A stretch of DNA of 64,000 nt, from assembly GCF_003096355.1 (NCBI RefSeq), contig NZ_QEKI01000003.1:62001-126000 (forward strand), given 5' to 3'. The stretch is from Pontibacter virosus. Its GTDB lineage: Bacteria > Bacteroidota > Bacteroidia > Cytophagales > Hymenobacteraceae. The translations under genes and the position numbers were made by a program. Under the pieces are notes generated by a model. The model was not told the DNA's origin. It made no database searches and saw only the letters and a list, made by a program, of their open reading frames with translations. How positions within the stretch are numbered: the first letter of the stretch is position 1; every line of letters begins with the position of its first letter. Shown here one piece after another: positions 37,461-45,638 of this stretch.

Positions 37461-37582
37461 TTTACCTACTCCTGACTGGATCAGAAACCCAGTGTAGCCC
37501 ACATAAAGCAGCCGAAAAACGATATTTTACCAACTGGCAAGCTGCAGACCGCAAACTGTGACTATGAAGATGTAGAGCCGCA
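37461..37582 (-). pseudogene. Degraded C-terminal fragment of a CaCA-type sodium/calcium antiporter
   Basis: Reading the minus strand gives L-Y-I-F-I-V-T-V-C-G-L-Q-L-A-S-W-stop-N-I-V-F-R-L-L-Y-V-G-Y-T-G-F-L-I-Q. This lines up residue by residue with the end of the intact antiporter at 39277 (FIFTGRGRQLTRWEGIVFLLLYVGYIGLLIS), with a stop codon inside. The nucleotide match to 39277-39385 is also visible. The rest of the gene is gone; the sequence between 37312 and 37460 is AT-rich and shows nothing. Confidence 0.75.
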
Positions 37583-37692
37583 ATCTAGCTAAAAACTTAC
37601 AAACCTCCTCCTTTGTTTTGCGTTACTAAGCTCTATATCATCAGCTTGTTACCAAACCAGCAGCCGATGAACGTACCCCAGTATGATTAAGA

Positions 37693-38805
37693 ATGAAGTC
37701 AAAGTATTTTAGTGAAAGCATCACCTCCACTTTCATAGAGCAGGTGAAAGAATACGCCATTTTCGCGATGGACGTGAACGGTGTGATCGAGACCTGGAAC
37801 GAGGGAGCGAGTCGCATGAAAGGATATGAGGCGGAGGAGGTCGTAGGCAAGTTTTACGGCATGCTGTTTACCGACGAGGACAGGGCCAACCACAAACCCG
37901 AGGAGGAGCTGAAAGCGGCCAAAGAGCAGGAGCAGTTTAAAACCGAGGGCTGGCGGCAAAAGAAAGATGGCTCCTTGTTTTGGGCCAACATCACGCTCAC
38001 CCCCATCTACAACGAAAAAGACGAGCTGATCGGCCTGACCAAAGTAACCCGCGACCTCACCGACAAACGCAAGTCCGACGAGAATTTAATGCAGAAGCAC
38101 GACGAACTGGTTACCACCAACCGCGACCTGGACAATTTTATCTATACCGCCTCGCACGACCTCAAAGCGCCCATCCTGAACATCGACGGCCTGGTGCAGC
38201 GCCTGGTATACCTCTTCGAGCAGAAATCCATCAAAGACCCTGAGTTGGAGGAGCTGGCCGGTCACATTCAGTCATCCGTCTGCCGTTTCAAAGCCACCAT
38301 AGAGGACCTGACCACCATCAGCCGCCTGCAACGCAGCATTGAGGTGGAGAGTAACCAGGAGCAGGTGTTGGTGGAGCCTGTGTTTGACGACATCATGTCC
38401 GATGTAGAGTTCCTGTTCGAGCAGTTTGACTTCGCTTGCCAGATGCAGCGCGACTTCAACGTGAAATCGATCAAGTTCTCGCGCAAGAATTTCCGCAGCA
38501 TTCTCTACAACCTCATCAGCAACGCGATCAAGTACCGCTCTCCCGAAAACGCATGCACCATTAAAGTGAGAACGTATCAGGAGGAGGACTGGACCGTGCT
38601 GTCAGTAAAGGACAACGGATTGGGGATGTCACCTGAGAACCAGAAAAACCTGTTCACCATGTTCAAGCGCTTCCACGACCATGTGGAGGGTTCCGGTATC
38701 GGGCTTTACATCATCAAGCGCATCGTGGACAATGCCGGAGGCAAGATCGAAGTAAAATCCCATGTAGGGGATGGAACGGAGTTTAAGGTATACTTCAAAA
38801 ATTAG
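37693..38805 (+). CDS. PAS-domain sensor histidine kinase
   Basis: This 370-residue cytosolic kinase has no transmembrane segment. The PAS domain covers about residues 12-125 (FAMDVNGVIETWNEGASRMKGYEAEEVVGK ... GLTKVTRDLT). The HisKA segment has the phospho-acceptor His in FIYTASHDLKAPI (about residue 155). The ATPase part shows the N-box NLISNAIKY, the G1 box DNGLGM, and GSGIGLYIIKRIVDNAGGKIEV. It is of the bacteriophytochrome/PAS orphan-kinase type common in Bacteroidota. A response regulator is encoded convergently 17 bases downstream and is a likely partner. Confidence 0.94.
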   Translation: MKSKYFSESITSTFIEQVKEYAIFAMDVNGVIETWNEGASRMKGYEAEEVVGKFYGMLFTDEDRANHKPEEELKAAKEQEQFKTEGWRQKKDGSLFWANITLTPIYNEKDELIGLTKVTRDLTDKRKSDENLMQKHDELVTTNRDLDNFIYTASHDLKAPILNIDGLVQRLVYLFEQKSIKDPELEELAGHIQSSVCRFKATIEDLTTISRLQRSIEVESNQEQVLVEPVFDDIMSDVEFLFEQFDFACQMQRDFNVKSIKFSRKNFRSILYNLISNAIKYRSPENACTIKVRTYQEEDWTVLSVKDNGLGMSPENQKNLFTMFKRFHDHVEGSGIGLYIIKRIVDNAGGKIEVKSHVGDGTEFKVYFKN

Positions 38806-38822
38806 GCGCTATACCTGTCAGG

Positions 38823-39221
38823 CTAGTCGGTCAGTAAATTTACCAGCGTTTGCTTTGTAAGGGGTTTCGATTGGTAGTTCACAAAGTCAATGACATCCAG
38901 CTGGTCCAGGTCCCTTGGGCTGCTCGAAGTTGTCAGCACCGTTATGCGGCTTGGGTATAGCTTCGGGTAATTGTTGCGCTCGTACTGCTCCAGAAAGCGA
39001 AAACCATCCATTACGGGCATGTTCAGGTCTACCAGAATCGCATAAGGAACGGCATTCGCGGCCAGGGCCTTCTCCAGAAAAGTCAAAGCCACTTTCCCGT
39101 TCTCGCACGTCACCACCTCAAACCCTTTGTTCAGGTCCTTGATCAGTGACTTGTGCAGATAGTTGGTTACCACATCGTCATCGATCAGCAAAATGTACTT
39201 TCCTTTCGGTATAGTTTTCAT
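38823..39221 (-). CDS. Single-domain response regulator (CheY-like)
   Basis: This is a 132-residue receiver domain only. The acidic pocket is LLIDDDVV near residue 14, the phospho-acceptor Asp is in ILVDLNMPVMDG, the Ser/Thr in TVLTTSSS, and the conserved Lys in NYQSKPLT. There is no output domain, so it acts by protein contact or phosphotransfer. It is convergent with the PAS kinase (38805) and separated from the antiporter gene by 55 bases. Confidence 0.94.
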   Translation of the reverse strand: MKTIPKGKYILLIDDDVVTNYLHKSLIKDLNKGFEVVTCENGKVALTFLEKALAANAVPYAILVDLNMPVMDGFRFLEQYERNNYPKLYPSRITVLTTSSSPRDLDQLDVIDFVNYQSKPLTKQTLVNLLTD

Positions 39222-39276
39222 CGTTGTTCTTCTTCAACTCAAAATAAAATTCATCTTCCGGAGAAGGCAAAAACAA

Positions 39277-40233
39277 TTACTCCTGGCTGATCAGCAGTCC
39301 AATATAGCCTACATACAGCAGCAGGAATACGATACCTTCCCAGCGGGTAAGCTGGCGACCCCTGCCTGTGAAAATGAAGATGAATAACAACAGTCCGGCG
39401 GCAATGTTCATGAAAATATCGGTAAAGGCAGCAGGAGCCACCTGTAGCGGCGTCACAACGGTAGATACGCCCAGGATCAGGAAAATGTTGAAGATGTTTG
39501 AGCCCACCACGTTGCCGATCGCGATGTCTACGTTCTTCTTGCGCACCGCCACCACCGAAGTGGCCAGTTCGGGCAGCGATGTACCCACCGACACGATCGT
39601 CAGGCCGATGATCCGCTCTGAAAGGCCAAAGGCCTGCGCAATGGCCACAGCGCTGTCTACGATCAGTTTTCCGCCCAGCACCAAACCACCCAGACCCAGC
39701 ACAATAAAGAGGATGGACTTGAGGTAGGTATAGTCTTTGGCTTCGGTTTCTTCGTCGTCGTTGCCGCTTTTCGCGATCATCAGGTTGTACACCAGGAAAA
39801 TGCAGAAGAACAGGAGCAGGAGCAGACCATCGGACCTGGAGATAAGGTTGGAACCTGCGCCATCCAGCAACATATCGCTGGCCACGAAGTAGACCGCCAC
39901 GGCAGCCAGCAGACTGAGCGGAATTTCAAGCCAGGTAGTGTTTCGTTTCACTGCAAGCGGGTAGATGACGGCACAAACACCCAGGATGCCCAGCACGTTG
40001 AAAATATTGCTGCCCATGATATTGCCCAGCACAATGTCGGTGTTGTTGTTGACGGCAGCGAACACGTTCACGACCAACTCTGGCGCCGAAGTGCCGAAAG
40101 CCACAATGGTGAGGCCGATCACGATGTTGGGTATACCCAGTTTTTTGGCCAGGGAAGAGGCCGCGTCCACCAGTTTGTCGGCGCCGAAAATAAGGGCGAC
40201 GAAGCCGACCAGGAGAAGAAGAATGTTTAGCAT
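39277..40233 (-). CDS. Calcium/sodium antiporter, CaCA family (YrbG-like)
   Basis: This is a 318-residue inner-membrane exchanger, started at the ATG at 40233 (MLNILLLLVGFVALIFG) because upstream codons lack protein character. It has about ten helices and two inverted alpha-repeats: VIGLTIVAFGTSAPELVVNV with NIMGSNIFNVLG, and IIGLTIVSVGTSLPELATSV with NVVGSNIFNIF. These hold the acidic Na+/Ca2+ ligands. The central loop GNDDEETEAKDY is cytosolic. A decayed copy of its 3' end lies about 1.8 kb away at 37461-37582. Confidence 0.94.
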   Translation of the reverse strand: MLNILLLLVGFVALIFGADKLVDAASSLAKKLGIPNIVIGLTIVAFGTSAPELVVNVFAAVNNNTDIVLGNIMGSNIFNVLGILGVCAVIYPLAVKRNTTWLEIPLSLLAAVAVYFVASDMLLDGAGSNLISRSDGLLLLLFFCIFLVYNLMIAKSGNDDEETEAKDYTYLKSILFIVLGLGGLVLGGKLIVDSAVAIAQAFGLSERIIGLTIVSVGTSLPELATSVVAVRKKNVDIAIGNVVGSNIFNIFLILGVSTVVTPLQVAPAAFTDIFMNIAAGLLLFIFIFTGRGRQLTRWEGIVFLLLYVGYIGLLISQE

Positions 40234-40298
40234 GTCAGATGAATTATGGCTAAGCCACCAAGCAAGAATTGTTTTTTCGCTATGAAGGTAACGTAATT

Positions 40299-40766
40299 TT
40301 ACGGAAAGGTTTTCAATCCCATGTTGCCCAGGTACGAACCGGCCGCCATGATGAGGCACGAGATGAGCACCCCGATGCTCACGGCCATGAAGGCCTTGTA
40401 GCGTTCGATCTTCAGAAAATAAGCCGCCAACGTACCCATGTAGGCACCTGTTCCGGGCAGCGGGATCATCACAAAGACCATCAGTCCCCAGAAACCATAC
40501 TTTTGGATGTCGGCTCCTACGCCTTTCTTGGCTCTGCGGCCCAGTTTAATCACGCCTTTCTTGTAAGTTCGGTTAGGCCAGAGCTTTCTGCTGAACGATT
40601 CGATGAGCCAGGCCAGGAGCGGAAAAATGAGCAGGTTGCCGACAAGCCCGATCACGAACGCCCAGATGACGGGCATGTCGTTGAGCACGGCGTAGGGAAT
40701 GCCCGCCCGCGCCTCCCCAAAAGGGGAGATGCTGAGCAGGAAAGTGTAAATCAGTATTTCTAACAT
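40299..40766 (-). CDS. Small multidrug-export family membrane protein
   Basis: This 155-residue integral membrane protein has the landmarks of the Sm_multidrug_ex family: ISPFGEARAGIPYAVLNDMPVIWAFVIGLVGNLL near the N-terminus and KYGFWGLMVFVMIPLPGTGAYMGTLAAYFLKIERYKAFMAVSIGVL further on. The G-E-x-R-x-x-I-P and P-L-P-x-T-G motifs define re-entrant helices. The transported substrate is not established despite the name. It stands between the phosphate-transporter-like gene and the antiporter on the same strand (33 and 65 base gaps), possibly an ion-homeostasis group. Confidence 0.88.
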   Translation of the reverse strand: MLEILIYTFLLSISPFGEARAGIPYAVLNDMPVIWAFVIGLVGNLLIFPLLAWLIESFSRKLWPNRTYKKGVIKLGRRAKKGVGADIQKYGFWGLMVFVMIPLPGTGAYMGTLAAYFLKIERYKAFMAVSIGVLISCLIMAAGSYLGNMGLKTFP

Positions 40767-40799
40767 AAAAGGGTAATCGAAAACGAACTGTTGGTCGGC

Positions 40800-41936
40800 T
40801 TATTTAAAGAAGAAGTCCAACAGTTCCTGCTGCATCACCGGATTGATGGCGACAGCCAGAATAACAGAAATGATCAGACCGATGGTCACCGAAAGTACGT
40901 CCTTGCCGATCAGTCGGAAGGTTTTGCCAAAGGCTGCAGAGGAGTCCTGTGCCCGGATGCGCATACCTAGTTCGCGGCCCGCCAGCAAGCCCACGAATAC
41001 CCAGGTGGTGCTCATCGGCATGTTGTTCACTTCCTTGAAATAGTAGAGGATCAGGGCGTACACCAGGTCGATGATGGTGGCGCTGCGTACGTCCCGCACT
41101 TCAGATTTTTCGTTGATGATGTGCTGGATCTTGTCACCCTTCATGTAGAACAGGAAACCGAGCCCCAGGAAGATGAAGCCCGCAAAAGCCAGAAACTCGA
41201 AGCCGCCCAGCTGCCGCGGCAGGTATACGGCAATATTCGCCAGGTCCTGCACCAGCCAGATGTACCACAAAAAGCCGCTGATGAGCCACTGCGCCACCGT
41301 CCAGAGCACGTGCGCCTCGCCTTTGATAAAGCGCTTGATCACTTTGGAAAGCAGCAGGTAGATGACAAGAGCCGAGACAAAAGCCAGCACATACCCCGCC
41401 AGACTTTTGTTGATCATGCCCAGCACCGTCGCGCTCGTGGCCGTGAAAACGCTCAGCAGCATGAAGGTGGTTGAAACCGGGATGCGGAACCTGGTCAGCA
41501 GCAGCAGCACAATAGGAGAGGCCAGCTGCAGGTATACGAAGCTCTCCGGCGCCTTTTCGAGTCCGGGTGTTGTCAGTCGCTGGTAGGTCACGTCACCGTC
41601 GAACACGTACCAGCTGTAGGTAACAGTGCCCAGAAAGATAAGCCCCATGAACAGCCACTGCCAGTACCATTTTTTGTCTTCGTTGGACACAATGAAGGTA
41701 CCGATGGTCTGGATACTGTCGTTGGCGATGGCCGAGTAGCCGGCAAAGGCAAAGCCCACCCACATGGCGATGCTCGGGTAAGGGTATACCATACCTGCCA
41801 TAAAGAGCGAGAAAGCGATAAAATAGAGGAACTTCTTCTCTTTCTGGAAGATCAGGTCAAACTGGTTGTAGCGCTTCCTGAATTTATAAGGCTGAATAGG
41901 AGCCAGGTGCGGCCGTTTCTTTTTGGTCTTTGCCAT
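40800..41936 (-). CDS. Divergent inorganic phosphate transporter-like (PiT-like) membrane protein
   Basis: This 378-residue membrane protein has about nine helices. Its two repeats recall PiT transporters: AIANDSIQTIGTFIV near the N-terminus in place of the usual G-A-N-D-V-A-N-A, and NMPMSTTWVFVGLLAGRELGMR near the C-terminus in place of P-x-S-T-T-H. The acidic and aromatic pattern of the transport core is partly kept. I infer transport of phosphate or a related anion, but substrate change is plausible. It precedes the small multidrug-export gene by 33 bases. Confidence 0.75.
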   Translation of the reverse strand: MAKTKKKRPHLAPIQPYKFRKRYNQFDLIFQKEKKFLYFIAFSLFMAGMVYPYPSIAMWVGFAFAGYSAIANDSIQTIGTFIVSNEDKKWYWQWLFMGLIFLGTVTYSWYVFDGDVTYQRLTTPGLEKAPESFVYLQLASPIVLLLLTRFRIPVSTTFMLLSVFTATSATVLGMINKSLAGYVLAFVSALVIYLLLSKVIKRFIKGEAHVLWTVAQWLISGFLWYIWLVQDLANIAVYLPRQLGGFEFLAFAGFIFLGLGFLFYMKGDKIQHIINEKSEVRDVRSATIIDLVYALILYYFKEVNNMPMSTTWVFVGLLAGRELGMRIRAQDSSAAFGKTFRLIGKDVLSVTIGLIISVILAVAINPVMQQELLDFFFK

Positions 41937-41984
41937 TTGAAAATAAAGCTTTTACTAAAAATGGGTTTGAATTTGTGAAGGGCG

Positions 41985-43409
41985 CTAGGCGGGTACTTCT
42001 TCCTCTTTCCTGACTTCCAGATCCGGGTTCGTCGTCTCTACCAGCCCGGTTTCCGGCTGCGGGTCGAACTCGCCTTCCCAGCGGGCAACCACGGCGGTGG
42101 CCAGGCAGTTACCGGTCACGTTAATGGAGGTGCGGGCCATGTCCATGAGCTCGTCAATCCCCAAAATGGCAAACAGCGGCCACACCGGCAGGTTGAAGGA
42201 AGCGACCGTACCGAGCAGAATCACGAGCGAGGCACGCGGCACACCGGCCACGCCCTTGCTGGTGAGCATGAGCGTAAACACCATCAGCAACTGCTGTTCC
42301 CAGCTCAGGTCGATGCCCGCGGCCTGCGCCACAAACACGGCGGCCAGCGCCAGGTATAGCGTGGTGCCATCCAGGTTAAAGCTGTAACCGGTCGGCATCA
42401 CGAAAGCCACAATGCGACGCGGTACGCCCAGTTTTTCCATCTCTTCCATGGCCCGCGGCAGCGCCGCCTCCGAACTGGTTGTGGCAAAGGCAATGGACAC
42501 CGGACCGGAAATGGCTTTGAGGAAACGCACGATCGGGATGCGGGCGATGAGCGCTATCGGCAACAGCACCAGCAGCACGAAAGCCAGCAGCGCCACGTAC
42601 AGCGTAGCCAGCAGTTGGAACAGGTTCACCAGGATGCCAAAGCCCATATGGCCCACCGTGTAGGCAATGGCGGCACCCACCCCGATCGGGGCGAAGTACA
42701 TGATGATGTTCGTGAACTTGAACATGGTCTCAGAAAGGCTCTCGCAGAAGTCGAGCATCGGCTTGCGCTTCTTCTCCGTCACCATGGCCAGGCCAATGGC
42801 GAAGATCACGCTGAACACCACGATCTGCAGCACCTGTCCTTCGGCCACTGACTTGGCAATGTTCTCCGGAAACACGTGCAGGATGATGTCGGACCAGGTT
42901 TGTTTGACAGGCGCCTGAATCTCCTCGGTCTCGGCTATACCTGTCATGTCGATGCCCTCGCCGGCTTTGCTGATGTTAATGGCGGCCAGGCCGATGAACA
43001 GGGCAATGGTGGTCACCACTTCGAAGTACAGGAGCGCTTTCCAGCCCATGCTGCCGATCTGCTTCAGGTTGGCGTGTCCGGCTATACCTACCACCAGTGT
43101 GGCGAAGATGAGGGGCGCGATGATCGTCTTGATCAGTTTCAGGAACACCTTGCTCAGCACGTTGAGGTTTTGAGCTACCTGCGGAAAATCGTAGCCGATC
43201 TGGGCGCCGACCACCATGCTGATCAGGATCCAGGTGGTGAGGGAGCGCTTCTGCAGTCCGTAAAGCAGCAACACGCCTGTGCCGGCCCAGCGGATGGAGG
43301 TGAGCGCCCCGGCTGGCAGGGCGATGATTTCGTATTGCTGGAGCACCGTGAGGATAGCGGCAATGCTGATACAGATCAGGGTTACCAGCGGCAAATAGGC
43401 CTTCTTCAT
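41985..43409 (-). CDS. Dicarboxylate/amino acid:cation symporter (DAACS, GltP/DctA type)
   Basis: This is a 474-residue secondary transporter. It shows the re-entrant hairpin SIAFATTSSEAALPRAMEEME (HP1, serine-rich), the helix VMPTGYSFNLDGTTLYLALAAVFVAQ (TM7, N-x-D-G-T), the second hairpin TSKGVAGVPRASLVILLGT (HP2) and the TM8 end GIDELMDMARTSINVTGNCLATAVVARWEGEF. These are the substrate and Na+/H+ sites. The N-terminal ~65 residues add an extra hydrophobic segment before the first family helix. It probably imports glutamate, aspartate or C4-dicarboxylates. tatA lies 21 bases upstream on the same strand. Confidence 0.95.
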   Translation of the reverse strand: MKKAYLPLVTLICISIAAILTVLQQYEIIALPAGALTSIRWAGTGVLLLYGLQKRSLTTWILISMVVGAQIGYDFPQVAQNLNVLSKVFLKLIKTIIAPLIFATLVVGIAGHANLKQIGSMGWKALLYFEVVTTIALFIGLAAINISKAGEGIDMTGIAETEEIQAPVKQTWSDIILHVFPENIAKSVAEGQVLQIVVFSVIFAIGLAMVTEKKRKPMLDFCESLSETMFKFTNIIMYFAPIGVGAAIAYTVGHMGFGILVNLFQLLATLYVALLAFVLLVLLPIALIARIPIVRFLKAISGPVSIAFATTSSEAALPRAMEEMEKLGVPRRIVAFVMPTGYSFNLDGTTLYLALAAVFVAQAAGIDLSWEQQLLMVFTLMLTSKGVAGVPRASLVILLGTVASFNLPVWPLFAILGIDELMDMARTSINVTGNCLATAVVARWEGEFDPQPETGLVETTNPDLEVRKEEEVPA

Positions 43410-43430
43410 ATAGCGAATTGAAAAGGGTGA

Positions 43431-43661
43431 TTAATTGGAAGAAGAGTTTTTGGTCGGCCCCTGCTTGCCGTTTACCGACTTGTCGAGCTCGTCTTTGATC
43501 TCGTTGGTGGCGTCTTTGAACTCGCGTATGCCACGGCCCAGGCCGCGGGCCAGTTCAGGTATGCGCTTGGCGCCAAACAATAGCAGGATGGCGAATATGA
43601 TGATGGTTACTTCAGCGCCCCCCAGGCTTCCTATGAAGGCGAAAATTCCGATGCTGTTCAT
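43431..43661 (-). CDS. tatA: Sec-independent protein translocase subunit TatA
   Basis: This 76-residue protein has one N-terminal transmembrane helix (VTIIIFAILLLF), the hinge F-G-A-K-R-I-P-E-L and the amphipathic helix ARGLGRGIREFKDATNEIKDEL, followed by a polar tail. It forms the pore-side oligomer for folded proteins with twin-arginine signals. No tatC is visible nearby, so the other subunit is encoded elsewhere. Confidence 0.95.
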   Translation of the reverse strand: MNSIGIFAFIGSLGGAEVTIIIFAILLLFGAKRIPELARGLGRGIREFKDATNEIKDELDKSVNGKQGPTKNSSSN

Positions 43662-43928
43662 CTATGATGTATGAATGAGTTTTGAGAAAACAAATAGGAT
43701 TCAATGGCCCACTGGCAGCGAAAGGGCTGAAACAGAGAGCTTAAGCCGCCTTACAAAATGTAAAGCGCCACAACAGCCGCACCGCAAACGCTTGCAGCCG
43801 ACAAAGAAGAAGGAAAGGGATCAGACAGGCTGCATGGCAGCCCTGGCTATACCTGCAGGCACCAGACGAGGCAATTATAAAATGCGCTGGGGCTGGTTTA
43901 GACTGATGGAGGGGAAAATACGGGAAAC

Positions 43929-44327
43929 CTAGGGAGCCTGGGGCTGACTGGAAGTGTAGAAGAACTGGCAGAAGAAACTATCGCCAGGCGCCCGCGCTGC
44001 ATAGGGGGGGATTGCCTGATTGCCTGAAAAGCGGATGACGTGTGTTCGGGGAGCAGTGGCTGCAGGCTGCAAACTGAAGGTTAGCGTCGCGGCTGTTCCT
44101 TCCTCGGCCAGGTACAGCATACCCGACTTCAGCCCGGTCACATTATTATCGGTGCTCACTGCCTCCTCCTGAACTATACCTGCCTGGTTGTGCTGAGCTG
44201 CTGCTGTTGCATCGTAGGCATACGTTGCCGTGCCAGGGAGCAGAACAGCCCAGAGCAGAGCAAGCGACATGATGAAATGTCTCAGAAAGCGGTATCCAGG
44301 CAGATTAAGAGCCATAAGCAACCGCAA
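43929..44327 (-). CDS. Small secreted protein of unknown function
   Basis: This is a 132-residue protein with a long N-region and a signal peptide (FIMSLALLWAVLLPGTATYAYD). The mature chain of about 90 residues is Ala/Thr/Gln-rich, with the strand-like AATLTFSLQPAATAPRTHVIRFSG and one Cys (SFFCQFFY). No family is recognised. It precedes the thiosulfate-dehydrogenase-like gene region but is separated from it by a terminator and is read toward tatA. Confidence 0.7.
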   Translation of the reverse strand: MRLLMALNLPGYRFLRHFIMSLALLWAVLLPGTATYAYDATAAAQHNQAGIVQEEAVSTDNNVTGLKSGMLYLAEEGTAATLTFSLQPAATAPRTHVIRFSGNQAIPPYAARAPGDSFFCQFFYTSSQPQAP

Positions 44328-44426
44328 ATATACTACTAATTACAAGGATGCCAGTGATGTGGAAATTTAAATTTAGGGATTGAGGCAGGTGTGCACATTT
44401 TGTTTGGATCGATCTTAAAAACCAAA

Positions 44427-44451
44427 AAGCCTGCTCCAGTAGAGCAGGCCT
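44427..44451 (-). terminator. Terminator after the TsdA-like gene
   Basis: The stem GCCTGCTC/GAGCAGGC (44429-44436 and 44442-44449) has a five-base loop and T-runs on the minus strand side, directly after the stop codon at 44470. Confidence 0.85.
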
Positions 44452-44469
44452 TTCTATGGAAATACACGA

Positions 44470-45519
44470 TTACTTTTTTCGGGCTGCTAAGATGGGTTTG
44501 TAAGGTCCATACTTGTGCTGGTTTTCGCTGAACCCATCGGTGTAGGGGCCAAAGGGGTGGTCAACTGGTTTCCTGGAGATATCCGGCCAGTCTTTGCTGA
44601 TGTCTTTTTTCGGGCGGGGCATGGAGTTGATGTAAGCGGCCAGGTCCCAGGCCTCTTCGTTTGTCAGTATTGGATTGTCGTGCGTAGCGCCGAGGGGCAT
44701 GTTGGCTTTCACGTAGCGGGCGAAGGTGGACACGCGGTACAGACCAGCGCCGTCGTTGTAGCTGTCCTCTCCCCACAGCGGTGGGTAGGTGTATTCGGAA
44801 TTGCCAGCTGCTTTCAAGCCCTGTCCGTTGTCCCCGTGGCATACCTGGCACTGCTGCACATACACGGCTTTGCCTAGTTCCGGACTAGCCGCCCGATCCA
44901 GGTACTCCAGGTCAATTAACCCGGTACCCTTTGGTGTATCGCCTTTTGGCACGTCTTTTCCCACCCATTTGATGTAAACTACCATGGCCTGCATTTCAGC
45001 TGATTCCGGTTTGGGAGCTTCGCCGTTGAGGCTCCGCTCGAAGCAGTCGGAGACACGCTTTACCACGTCCTCTTCTGTGCCGGAGCGTGCCCGGAGCTTG
45101 GGGTAGGTGGAGGCCACAAGCGAGTAGTTGTTGCCAAAAGGTTTGGTGCCGGCGTCGAGGTGACAGTTCTGACAGTTCAAACCATTGGCGATCTGCAGCA
45201 CGCTACCTTCCGGACCCAGGTACTCTGCGGTATGCGCCACGAGTTCGCGGCCGTACCGGATCTGATCGCCTTCGGGTGTGGCAGGTAGTGCTGCAAGGTC
45301 AGGAGCGCGCCACATTTCCTCTTCTGGCGGCGTGGTTACTGTAGGAGCCGAAGCCGGTGGCGCGGATTCGGTGAGGGCAGGAAAATTGATCTTGGTGCCG
45401 GTGAGTTCCAGGAACATGACAATGCCCAGCATCAGCATGACGGCAACAGCACTTAAACCTACGACGTTGGAAATTTTCAGCAGGAAGCTGATCACTTCAC
45501 TTTCTTGATTCAGATTCAT
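44470..45519 (-). CDS. tsdA: Membrane-anchored dihaem cytochrome c, thiosulfate dehydrogenase (TsdA)-like
   Basis: This 349-residue protein has one N-terminal transmembrane anchor (about residues 19-40) and a Pro-rich linker. Two class I haem sites follow: C116-x-x-C119-H120 in GLNCQNCHLDAGTKPF and C224-x-x-C227-H228 in VQQCQVCHGDNGQG. The stretch RVSDCFERSLNGEAPKPESAEMQAMVVYIKWVGKDVP, the later PPLWGEDSYNDGAGLYRV, and NMPLGATHDNP are characteristic of TsdA and related SoxA-like cytochromes that join two thiosulfates to tetrathionate. The Cys in SDCFER may be a haem or substrate thiol ligand. A Crp-type site with -7 element lies upstream. Confidence 0.87.
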   Translation of the reverse strand: MNLNQESEVISFLLKISNVVGLSAVAVMLMLGIVMFLELTGTKINFPALTESAPPASAPTVTTPPEEEMWRAPDLAALPATPEGDQIRYGRELVAHTAEYLGPEGSVLQIANGLNCQNCHLDAGTKPFGNNYSLVASTYPKLRARSGTEEDVVKRVSDCFERSLNGEAPKPESAEMQAMVVYIKWVGKDVPKGDTPKGTGLIDLEYLDRAASPELGKAVYVQQCQVCHGDNGQGLKAAGNSEYTYPPLWGEDSYNDGAGLYRVSTFARYVKANMPLGATHDNPILTNEEAWDLAAYINSMPRPKKDISKDWPDISRKPVDHPFGPYTDGFSENQHKYGPYKPILAARKK

Positions 45520-45549
45520 AGGAGCACAAATGTTTAAGGTGAGATGAAA

Positions 45550-45593
45550 TCAAGTTAGCTGGTTATACCTTGTAAGTAAGTGACATAAGTCAC
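45550..45593 (-). promoter_or_regulatory. Crp/Fnr-type promoter of the TsdA-like gene
   Basis: The palindrome GTGACATAAGTCAC (45580-45593) is followed on the minus strand, after 22 bases, by the -7-like element TAACTTGA (45550-45557), 31 bases before the start codon. It is the same layout as five other promoters in the sulfur block. Confidence 0.75.
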
Positions 45594-45597
45594 CTGC

Positions 45598-45632
45598 AAA
45601 AAAAAGAGCGGAAAATTTAATTTCCCGCTCTT
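45598..45632 (-). terminator. Terminator after the first SoxB-like gene
   Basis: On the minus strand AAGAGCGG ... CCGCTCTT (loop of A/T bases) is followed by eight T. It lies between the stop codon at 45639 and the promoter of the TsdA-like gene, so the two genes are separate transcripts. Confidence 0.85.
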
Positions 45633-45638
45633 GCTGAT

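Noticed and set aside
43675-43932. 85-codon plus-strand frame between tatA and the small secreted gene
   Set aside because: Sequence is basic and low in hydrophobic residues with no family pattern; it lies in what looks like a promoter and 3' region.
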